Shown: piece by piece, positions 10,501 to 14,304 of the stretch
Layout: every line of letters starts with the position of its first letter
How positions within the stretch are numbered: position 1 is the stretch's first letter
Origin: an uncultured Clostridia bacterium
GTDB lineage: Bacteria > Bacillota > Clostridia > TANB77 > CAG-508
Direction: 5' to 3'
DNA: 14,471 bases
NCBI GenBank assembly: GCA_947628925.1
Contig: CANRBU010000015.1
Location: 1 to 14,471, forward strand
Program-made: the position numbers and the translations under genes
The notes under the pieces: generated by a model
The model's input: only the letters and a program-made list of their open reading frames with translations
What the model was told of the DNA's origin: nothing
Databases searched by the model: none

Positions 10501-10612
10501 TACTACAACAAATGAACTACCAACTGGAAATGTTACTGAAAATGCAATAGCAAAACCATTAGAATCAAAAAAAGAAAATACTGTAACAACCAATACTACA
10601 TCAACTGAGTAA
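4547..10612 (+). CDS. M26-family (ZmpB/IgA1-protease-like) zinc metalloprotease, C-terminal part of the giant surface protein
   Basis: This is the continuation of the repeat part after the +1 shift. A TTG at 4868 lies in frame but has no ribosome binding site, and coding sequence runs through 4547-4868, so an independent start is unlikely. Order: modules 8-10 to about 6540; an M26 N-terminal/GLUG-like region around 6960-7600 (GTLNGNGHVISNL, then repeated I-x-N-x-x-V/I-x-G units); the catalytic region from about 7800 to 10250. The zinc site is HETLH at 9275-9289 with a third ligand Glu at 9350-9352, in the spacing HExxH-x20-E inside the family-like GNGRRGKDGNSE context. M26 enzymes are secreted or surface endopeptidases; streptococcal relatives cut host IgA1, mucins or matrix proteins. 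The substrate here is unknown. The last ~80 residues are Thr/Asn-rich with no C-terminal LPXTG, hydrophobic stretch or charged tail. In streptococcal relatives the anchor is N-terminal, which would be outside the window. Confidence 0.87.
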   Translation, partial: GTIAAIAEEEAETPQIETEGTADIFEKDIKLSGITEYNFEFRNFKPFALLSLSIPQDVSFECSTSTNYAVAKVIIDGEEYPVHKEESKETDDRYAFLYKAKSFDQETLNYDKIILENGACFDIPKDDPNRTTICGIILETPSIEVTDFEENISTKKMRFFYKVNDLDQALIEDPIFILKDSQGKELIRKNIKVDNNSVEFDIPNPPSSSYKVEIWADKIRRMVGLDEHNVQLGTAEFASSVNTSILSSKFETIYPKKGETFIIDYVISSSKVILVDPEDHANLPKAVNITSLVINGEEYTAEYQGNSTYRIYYTAKATSGVEEIKVSQINFSNNTTEIFDRTDKVEVLKTLPKITNYKTENDIKSGKVKFIFDLEDPDSVLTSGAIRAVVGDDSQEIKVGHNEKEFSVATDELLQFNIRGTFDLDDDNFNSETNVDDNRYDDDIIFTKPFILTGSYDVVFENIKTYNSKSEETKYFEKNEDIKVTFNFSAKANLDLLQIKVNGEVYTPQADAENEKLYSITIKGSDTAGPVSATINSVTLNSGNEVSLADKNISYEVLKDIVKVESFDYAITEEDADDIKLNINITDHDNSSKALRISIKDEYGRTMTPDKSILNLNDNTVMFEKTDAAKYFVSIYSDYDRDENENDGNNNFKDVRVYYEVVTIDTRYIEMKDIVDIQLYRFNDLGNVERVYSLTEQNLEVLDNCIVKVTMRDVSPFFTEIKSYDIKNGKLRLTLDYADAMIYTGNELKTLEVTLDILEDNSYEYKGSFKALAEQMKSNPQANITLDKDYDLSDYPANIDDSFAIIENFEGTLNGNGHVISNLHKPLFRNLVNAKIENISFKGVLFNTSENRAVVAHTVKKTEINNIHIDGVGFTSGSCTNHNSAFVHSLLDNSTIENSSAINIIFNPNYLGQANAGAVSEMKSSTIKNCYVKGSITSGWHFNGGLVAMADANSQILNNIVDMYVTPYYSLTSTESSGNGGIVSQHNGATLKNNLSLMDSTANISTIYNPKNGDNLSKNSSNNYQLEDTASTKQTHTAIKSVLKANINDQLFESMQFDKNIWNIDGTSFENLPTLKGNTVAFLDGGVKPENSSTYIPDYNRISHLPEYDKQKEIIYHNMYKLMPFYDAKEILTDGNKIATTHKLNQKYIKYVLAYNEKGKLVSSLNTKNYNTLKKISIVFEDGEELEYAIDFDDYYGNVVSYIVSDLNIGYNYNKLVLHEDLDIVQRLIAEASKYDFTRDLDPLTKDEDSRLYKEYFDKVTKNNIPEFIENVLTNSAYVPTFENEVLDNLIVQDLLDTGKLKEMLFAYNYFKYWYSLDMDGIDVADSIMFQGNDMFDDRMTLENLSSELVKGTNSATNVTGNFYRNNMSKYTKLSNLGEFLDYYVAKLTNYKSGNDWFKANWHGGIYIDIDINRPNVYYTIWDHLRRSSNIQNSFLPLFTVPENSMYVITSPTQTFYGSLRIYLQNPDNAEQLEKFKTTQLAQFTRQVKNFYTFAYDFVGPDYLNPFVDVQYDMRTTLTEKGTKYNNPKTTTENYHKYFAEAINKWPASNGSGAYANGFEVYWNVIKLIAGFNVSTHETLHNQDSKVFLQGNGRRGKDGNSEDYTAGNLQQYYKDGWVSPNIMEEEITEKSVGNPITQNYKLERVNTDKELTDFYNKYFKVNDMLDYIEAQAFLSLDNQTKAGVASQVSYPRLANKSQAEQDKGDSHVQYDPLTVEKVSKMKLEDVEDLWDNKIMLRPGVKDTQIFSPGAATDSLYNIRWYQPHADDDRPDGANFKWLAWEMAGYKGYFDGYMAYYSQSYIDKKTTKNGTKTTDLIALKYITGKTSFKQYKLDRYKEAESHWKDTDTYINVQEILNAYIEALKKDANDPKRQLSNSTAVKRKYFVQIKQETNDFIIDPFTKKPNAQKTSVETKNLVEVDTKTKQTLKDKKDVVKNKNNDTLAENTVKNEVTNTTANSTTNSTSTTNTTSNNTANNTTVSNTVTENTTTNELPTGNVTENAIAKPLESKKENTVTTNTTSTE

Positions 10613-10614
10613 CT

Positions 10615-10644
10615 AAAACTGCCCTTAGACAGGGCAGTTTTTTT
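10615..10644 (+). terminator. Rho-independent terminator after the M26-type gene
   Basis: The stem AAAACTGCCCT pairs with AGGGCAGTTTT around a five-base loop (TAGAC, 10626-10630), followed by a T run to 10644. It begins three bases after the protease stop codon and should cleanly end that transcript. The LCP gene therefore needs its own promoter. Confidence 0.93.
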
Positions 10645-10652
10645 ATGCCATA

Positions 10653-10681
10653 TTGTAATTATTGTTTTTTTATGTTACTAT
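10653..10681 (+). promoter_or_regulatory. Possible weak sigma-A promoter for the LCP gene
   Basis: TTGTAA (10653-10658) and TACTAT (10676-10681) are separated by 17 bases. Both match the consensus only partly, but this gap lies between a strong terminator and the LCP start, so a promoter is expected here. The AT-rich surroundings offer other choices (for example TATATA at 10681). Confidence 0.35.
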
Positions 10682-10700
10682 ATATAAAGAAGAAGTAAAA

Positions 10701-10734
10701 AAAGGAGAATATGGTTTATAATGAAGAAAAGTAA
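10701..10734 (+). promoter_or_regulatory. Ribosome binding site of the LCP gene with a competing seven-codon mini-ORF
   Basis: AAAGGAGAA (10701-10709) is the only Shine-Dalgarno sequence here. The LCP ATG at 10721 is 13 bases after GGAG, which is long. Another ATG at 10711 is only 3 bases away and opens a seven-codon frame (MVYNEEK) that stops at 10734, overlapping the LCP start in another frame. The 10721 start is chosen because it directly precedes the N-terminal basic and membrane segment and no other in-frame start exists nearby. Confidence 0.5.
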
Positions 10735-11218
10735 TAAAATAATAAAAATTATATTAGCTATATTTATAATTATTTTAATTTCTGTTTTAGCTGGCTTTTT
10801 TGTTTTATATACATATGTAAACAATAAGATTAGTAAAATGCAAAAAGTAGACATAAAAGAAGAAGAGTTAAATATTGATTCAAAAGTAGAAGAAAATTTA
10901 ACAGATTATACTAATATTGCTATTTTTGGGCTAGATAGCAGAAATTTAAATTTGGGCGAAGGAAACCGTAGTGATAGTATTATTATTGCAAGTATTAATA
11001 ATAATACAAAAGAGATAAAATTAGTTTCTGTTTATCGTGATACTTATGTAGATATAGAAGGTCATGGCTTAGATAAAATAACACATGCGTATTCTTATGG
11101 AGAAGCACCTTTGGCTATTAATACTTTAAATAAGAATTTTGATTTGAATATTAAAAAATTTATTACTGTTAATTTTGATTCTGTTGTAGAAATGGTCGAT
11201 TTAGTAGGTCGGAATTGA
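10721..11218 (+). CDS. LytR-CpsA-Psr (LCP) family wall-polymer ligase, N-terminal part (frame-broken)
   Basis: LCP proteins attach teichoic acids or capsular polymers to peptidoglycan on the outer face of the membrane, using lipid-linked pyrophosphate donors. This part has a basic N terminus (MKKSNK), one membrane segment at about residues 8-31, and the first half of the LCP domain from about residue 63: GLDSR (71-75), RSDS (83-86) and VYRDTYV (105-111). These carry the Asp and Arg residues that typically bind the pyrophosphate. The frame ends abruptly at TGA 11216-11218, just after VDLVG followed by CGG AAT. Family members normally continue V-D-x-V/L-G-G-[IV], and that is exactly what the +1 frame gives (VGGIEMEI). 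The rest of the domain is at 11211-11750. Together they make about 342 residues, a normal LCP length. The gene stands alone after a terminator. Confidence 0.9.
   Translation: MKKSNKIIKIILAIFIIILISVLAGFFVLYTYVNNKISKMQKVDIKEEELNIDSKVEENLTDYTNIAIFGLDSRNLNLGEGNRSDSIIIASINNNTKEIKLVSVYRDTYVDIEGHGLDKITHAYSYGEAPLAINTLNKNFDLNIKKFITVNFDSVVEMVDLVGRN
11210..11213 (+). other. +1 frame-shift site CGG-A in the LCP gene
   Basis: The upstream frame reads GGT CGG AAT TGA, so a stop follows two codons after CGG. Skipping C11210 gives GGT GGA ATT GAG ATG, restoring the conserved Gly-Gly of the LCP family and joining the two halves with no missing or extra residue. There is no homopolymer at the site. The context CGG-AAY is the same as at 4546. 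No Shine-Dalgarno-like sequence or obvious hairpin is visible next to it. Confidence 0.7.
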
Positions 11219-11750
11219 GATGGAAATAACTACAGAAGAGGTAAAATATATAAATAGTTATATAAAAGAAACAGCTTCTGTAACAGGAAAACCTGAAAAT
11301 CTTATTAATGCTGAAGGTACATATACATTAGATGGTGTTCAGGCAGTAGCTTATGGTAGAATAAGATATACTGCTGGAGGAGATTATAAGAGAACTGAAC
11401 GCATGAGAGATGTTGTTATTGCTATTCTAAAGAAATTAAAGACAAAAAGTTTTAGAGAAATAAATGATATTTTAGATACAATATTACAAAAAATTTATAC
11501 TAACCTTACTATTAGTGACATTATATTAGAAATACCTTCTATTCCAAAATATAAAATTGTAGAAAGCTTAGGTTGGCCTTATGAAGTAAAGGCATATACT
11601 ACACCTACTTGGTATGGGGTACCAGTAACTTTGGAAAGCAATGTAACAAAAATGCATAAAGAAATATTTAATGAAAATAATTATATTGCATCTGATATGG
11701 TAAAAAACATAAGCAATTCAATAATTAAGAAAACAGGGTATGATAATTAA
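11211..11750 (+). CDS. LytR-CpsA-Psr (LCP) family wall-polymer ligase, C-terminal part
   Basis: This is the second half of the LCP domain, in the +1 frame relative to 10721-11218. It contains the family signature L-D-G-x-Q-A-[VL]-A-Y-x-R-x-R-Y followed by GGDYKRTERMR (about 11340-11409), with the Arg and Asp residues that close the pyrophosphate site. The ATG at 11220 could in principle restart translation, since it follows the upstream stop by one base, but nothing resembling a good ribosome binding site precedes it. A fragment starting there would also lack the membrane anchor and half of the active site. It is best read as the tail of one gene, joined by frameshifting, or as the remnant of a broken gene. 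CGC at 11400 is decoded as Arg in the conserved RTERMR motif, which shows that other CGN codons are used normally. Confidence 0.88.
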   Translation, partial: GIEMEITTEEVKYINSYIKETASVTGKPENLINAEGTYTLDGVQAVAYGRIRYTAGGDYKRTERMRDVVIAILKKLKTKSFREINDILDTILQKIYTNLTISDIILEIPSIPKYKIVESLGWPYEVKAYTTPTWYGVPVTLESNVTKMHKEIFNENNYIASDMVKNISNSIIKKTGYDN

Positions 11751-11784
11751 AAATGAAAAAAATGTAGATTTTTAAAATTTGAAA

Positions 11785-11793
11785 TGCTATAAT
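11785..11793 (+). promoter_or_regulatory. Extended -10 promoter for the PH-domain gene
   Basis: TGCTATAAT is a perfect extended -10 (TGnTATAAT). The -35 region 17 bases upstream (TAGATT) is poor, as is usual for extended -10 promoters. It leaves a leader of about 32 bases before the ATG at 11832, containing the ribosome binding site AAAAGGGGGAA (about 11816-11825). A promoter here separates this gene and perhaps the GH5 gene from the LCP gene. I see no GC-rich terminator between 11750 and 11785, only an AT-only hairpin. Confidence 0.6.
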
Positions 11794-11831
11794 AATGTTG
11801 TAAAATAAAAAAGAAAAAGGGGGAATTTAAT

Positions 11832-12221
11832 ATGCCAAATGTATCAACAGGAATAAATCTAGATTCAAATTTTTTAAATCTTAAAGAAATGGATATCAAA
11901 GAAGTACGACTGGAAGTAGGAAAGTTATTAGTAGAAGATGAAAAAATAATGTGTGCATTTAAAACTATTAGAGATCAAGTAATTTTTACTAATAATAGAA
12001 TTTTTGTAGTAAATGTAAAAGGAGTTACAGGTAAAAAAATAGCATACTTTTCATATCCATATTCTAAGATTCAATATTATGGAATAGAAACAGCAGGAGT
12101 TTTGGATATAGACAGTGAATTACTGATAACTTTCAGTAATGGACATATATTACAATTTGATTTTAAGTCAAACGTTGATATTAGAATGCTTAATTCATTA
12201 ATATCAAAATATGTTTTATAA
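11832..12221 (+). CDS. Bacterial PH-domain (bPH_1/YvbH-like) small protein
   Basis: A 129-residue protein without signal peptide or membrane segment, so probably cytoplasmic. From about residue 30 it shows the strand pattern of the bacterial pleckstrin-homology family: E-D-E-K-I-x-x-A-F-K, then R-D-Q-V-I-F-T-N-x-R-[IL] at about 47-58, then G-K-K-I-x-Y-F-S-Y-P-Y-S-K-I at about 67-80, and a last strand plus helix (FDFKSNVD to the end). The T-N-x-R-[IL] and P-Y-[SRK]-x-I motifs are the ones I rely on. Function in this family is largely unknown; membrane or protein-partner binding has been suggested from the fold. The start is supported by the strong ribosome binding site. The GH5 gene follows 41 bases later on the same strand, so the two may share a transcript. 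Confidence 0.8.
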   Translation: MPNVSTGINLDSNFLNLKEMDIKEVRLEVGKLLVEDEKIMCAFKTIRDQVIFTNNRIFVVNVKGVTGKKIAYFSYPYSKIQYYGIETAGVLDIDSELLITFSNGHILQFDFKSNVDIRMLNSLISKYVL

Positions 12222-12262
12222 TTGCAACATTTAAAATAAAATTAGTATACTGGAGTGATTAA

Positions 12263-13354
12263 ATGAAAAACTTATTAATGGCAATTAGTGTAATTGCAAT
12301 AATAGTTATAGGATTACTAATAGTAAATGAGAAAGTAAAAAATGATAATTTGCAAAATAGTCAAAATACTTTTTATGCTGGCAATGAAATAAGTTCCAAA
12401 ATTGAAACAATCGAAAATGAAATAGGGAATATAGAAGAGCAAAAAGAAAGTGAAGAAAGTAATCCAGTAAAAGAACATGGAAAATTAAATGTTAATGGTA
12501 CAAATATTATTGATAAGAATGGAAACAAATTTCAATTAAAAGGTATAAGTACACATGGATTACAATGGTTTCCACAATATATAAATCAAGAAGCATTTAA
12601 TTATATGAAGGAAGAATGGGGAATAAATGCTATACGACTTGCAATGTATTCAGATAAAAATGATGGATATACAACTCAATTGCATCAAGTTGTAAGTAAT
12701 GGCGTAGAATATGCAAAAAATGCAGGCTTATATGTTATAATAGATTGGCATATTTTAAATGATGGTAATCCAAATACTAATAAAACATCAGCAATAGCTT
12801 TCTTTAAAGAAATGTCAAATAAATATAAAGATTATGACAATGTAATATATGAAATTTGTAATGAACCAAATGGTGATGTACAATGGCAAAGAGATATTAA
12901 GCCATATGCACAAGAAGTGATTACAGAGATTAGAAAAATAGATGATGATGCTATTATTATAGTAGGAACTCCTACATGGTCTCAGGATGTAGATGTAGTT
13001 GCTCAAGATCCAATAACAGGATATAAAAATATAATGTATTCATTGCATTTTTATGCAGCAACACATAAAGATTATTTAAGACAAAAAGCAAAAACAGCTA
13101 TAGATTCAGGTTTACCAATATTTGTATCAGAATTTGGAATTTGTGATGCATCTGGTAATGGTAATATAGATATAAATGAAGCAAATCAATGGATAGATTT
13201 TTTAAATAATAATAATATAAGTTGGATATGTTGGAATTTATCTAATAAAGAAGAAAGTTCAGCACTTTTAAAAAATACTGATAAAGTAACAAATTGGACA
13301 GATGATGAATTATCAGAAGAGGGGAAATGGTTGCTACAGTCTTTGAAAAAGTAA
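12263..13354 (+). CDS. GH5-family endoglucanase (cellulase), membrane-anchored or secreted
   Basis: A 363-residue glycoside hydrolase family 5 enzyme that should cleave beta-1,4-glucans such as cellulose or related beta-glucans outside the cell. The N terminus has a hydrophobic segment at residues 4-22 with little charge before it and no clear cleavage or lipobox Cys, so it may stay as a membrane anchor. A polar, Glu-rich linker (about 44-70) follows. The catalytic barrel starts at about residue 74. Visible landmarks are ISTHGLQW (95-102), DWH (161-163), the acid/base Glu201 in ICNEPNG, His262 in SLHFYA, and the nucleophile Glu290 in VSEFG. The Trp pair at 321 and 324 belongs to the substrate cleft. 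All catalytic residues are present. There is no carbohydrate-binding module or dockerin. The ribosome binding site is GGAGTGA (12252-12258). TTGCAA-18-TATACT (12222-12251) looks like a promoter but would put the start point on the ribosome binding site, so cotranscription with the PH-domain gene is at least as likely. Confidence 0.93.
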   Translation: MKNLLMAISVIAIIVIGLLIVNEKVKNDNLQNSQNTFYAGNEISSKIETIENEIGNIEEQKESEESNPVKEHGKLNVNGTNIIDKNGNKFQLKGISTHGLQWFPQYINQEAFNYMKEEWGINAIRLAMYSDKNDGYTTQLHQVVSNGVEYAKNAGLYVIIDWHILNDGNPNTNKTSAIAFFKEMSNKYKDYDNVIYEICNEPNGDVQWQRDIKPYAQEVITEIRKIDDDAIIIVGTPTWSQDVDVVAQDPITGYKNIMYSLHFYAATHKDYLRQKAKTAIDSGLPIFVSEFGICDASGNGNIDINEANQWIDFLNNNNISWICWNLSNKEESSALLKNTDKVTNWTDDELSEEGKWLLQSLKK

Positions 13355-13371
13355 AATATGAAATAAAAGTT

Positions 13372-13409
13372 AATACAAGAGAATTATAATTTCTCTTGTA
13401 TTTGTTTTT
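13372..13409 (+). terminator. Terminator after the GH5 gene, shared with the convergent DUF2726 gene
   Basis: A 12-base-pair stem (AATACAAGAGAA at 13372-13383 with TTCTCTTGTATT at 13391-13402) encloses a seven-base loop and is followed by TTTGTTTTT on the plus strand. It ends the GH5 transcript. The minus-strand gene's stop codon (13384-13386) lies in the loop, and its last codons form the right arm. In the minus direction the hairpin is followed by a weaker, mixed T tract, so it may act both ways but less efficiently. Confidence 0.8.
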
Positions 13410-13878
13410 CTAATTCATCTAAATTATAGAAGTTTTGTACAGGTATCCTTAATAATTTTATATCTAAGTTACTAAAGATAGTATTTATAAAATTATCTCT
13501 TTCAATTCTCTTTTTATAATTATGTGTATTGTCGTCTAATTCTATGCATAATCTAATTTTACAGTTTTTTTCTGTTATAACGAAATCGATACTTTTGCTT
13601 TTAATTCTATTAAAATCCTTATAATCTTTACAATTTATAATCTCATATAAAGCTACTTGAGTAAATATGGATAGGTCTAATTTATCAGTTATTCTTTTTA
13701 AGAGCTTATAAAATTTTAATTCGTTTGGTGTTAATAGATAATCTTTTTTAGTGAATGACTTTAGATATGAGGTTTTATCTGCATTTTCTGAGTTTTGAGA
13801 AATTGGATTTTTATCACTACTTACAATTTTTTCAATTACTAATAAAATTATAACTATAATTAATATTGCATATAACAT
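13384..13878 (-). CDS. DUF2726-family protein with an N-terminal membrane anchor
   Basis: A 164-residue protein. Residues 2-18 are a strongly hydrophobic segment, followed by a polar linker and then a DUF2726 domain: LLTPNELKFY (48-57), an N-x-I-K/Q-S-K-S-I-D-F-V strand (to about 100) and CIELDDNTHN (111-120), then R127-D128 and IPVQNFYN (145-152). The D-F-V-I ... I-E-L-D-D spacing resembles the core of PD-(D/E)XK nuclease-like folds. The family's activity is not established, so I make no functional claim. The start chosen is the ATG at 13878-13876, preceded by GAGGTGA at 13890-13884 with a five-base gap. A GTG three codons upstream, at 13887, overlaps that ribosome binding site and is less likely. 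The gene runs opposite to all others in the window and shares a terminator with GH5. Confidence 0.8.
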   Translation of the reverse strand: MLYAILIIVIILLVIEKIVSSDKNPISQNSENADKTSYLKSFTKKDYLLTPNELKFYKLLKRITDKLDLSIFTQVALYEIINCKDYKDFNRIKSKSIDFVITEKNCKIRLCIELDDNTHNYKKRIERDNFINTIFSNLDIKLLRIPVQNFYNLDELEKQIQEKL

Positions 13879-13895
13879 AAAAATCACCTCTATTA

Positions 13896-13924
13896 ATTAT
13901 ATCATATTTTACATAATTTGACAA
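13896..13924 (-). promoter_or_regulatory. Sigma-A promoter for the DUF2726 gene
   Basis: On the minus strand, TTGTCA (13924-13919) and TATAAT (13901-13896) are exactly 17 bases apart. The -10 is a perfect match and the start point would fall near 13889. That would be at or just inside the ribosome binding site, giving a very short leader. The -35 overlaps the -35 of the divergent plus-strand promoter. Confidence 0.6.
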
Positions 13925-13946
13925 ATTTTACACAATATACTAAAAT
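13918..13946 (+). promoter_or_regulatory. Sigma-A promoter for the hypothetical gene at 13969
   Basis: TTGACA (13918-13923) and TAAAAT (13941-13946) are 17 bases apart, with a perfect -35. The start point would fall at about 13952-13954, at the edge of the ribosome binding site AAGGAGG (13952-13958), giving a leader of about 15 bases. The -35 sits inside the palindrome AATTTG-A-CAAATT (13915-13927) shared with the divergent promoter. Confidence 0.6.
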
Positions 13947-13968
13947 ATAAAAAGGAGGATATAAGCAA

Positions 13969-14304
13969 ATGGTAGGAATATTCTTTGTGGTAGATAATAT
14001 GATTTTAATCCATAAATGTAGTTTGGATGAAGCAGAAAAATACGGAGATTTTCTAAACTATCCTAAAAGTCATATGGAGATATGGAATGAACATTATTAT
14101 TCAAAATATAAAGTTGATTTTGATTATTATCCACGAGGTAGGGTAATATATAATGTAGTTGAGAAAACATATTATATATATTATGATAAGTGTTTAGAAA
14201 AAATCATAAAAAATCTTAATATTATTCCTGAAAATGAAAACAAAAAATATTTGCATGACTTTCACTACAAATGCAGTAAATGTAACAAAAATTATGTAGG
14301 TTAG
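13969..14304 (+). CDS. Small hypothetical protein with a C-terminal CxxC
   Basis: A 111-residue soluble protein with a strong ribosome binding site (AAGGAGG, ten bases before the ATG), so it is clearly expressed. I recognise no named domain. Visible features: an N-terminal strand GIFFVVD, a short helix C-S-L-D-E-A-E-K-Y-G-D, a motif P-K-S-H-x-x-x-W-N-x-H-Y (32-43), then V-D-F-D-Y-Y-P-R-G-R-V-I-Y (49-61), a strand IYYDKCLEKI (70-79), and HYKCSKC (99-105) close to the end. The pair Cys102/Cys105 could be half of a metal site. The density of aromatic, His and PRGR residues suggests a conserved fold and not a random frame. The gene has its own divergent promoter. Confidence 0.7.
   Translation: MVGIFFVVDNMILIHKCSLDEAEKYGDFLNYPKSHMEIWNEHYYSKYKVDFDYYPRGRVIYNVVEKTYYIYYDKCLEKIIKNLNIIPENENKKYLHDFHYKCSKCNKNYVG

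Noticed and set aside
9937..10593. 218-residue minus-strand open frame rich in Val and Phe
   Set aside because: It is the antisense of the Thr/Asn-rich tail (Thr and Asn codons reverse to Val, Phe, Ser and Cys types), so its length follows from composition. It also overlaps the conserved end of the protease.
11220..11222. ATG as a start of a separate gene after the first LCP fragment
   Set aside because: It lies inside the LCP domain in the restored frame, has no convincing ribosome binding site, and a product starting there would lack the membrane segment and half of the active site.
11757..11772. Hairpin AAAAAT-GTAG-ATTTTT after the LCP gene as a terminator
   Set aside because: The stem is made only of A-T pairs and would be unstable; such matches are frequent by chance here.
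12222..12251. TTGCAA-18-TATACT as the GH5 promoter
   Set aside because: The start point would fall on or after the ribosome binding site, so it is not supported as the functional promoter.
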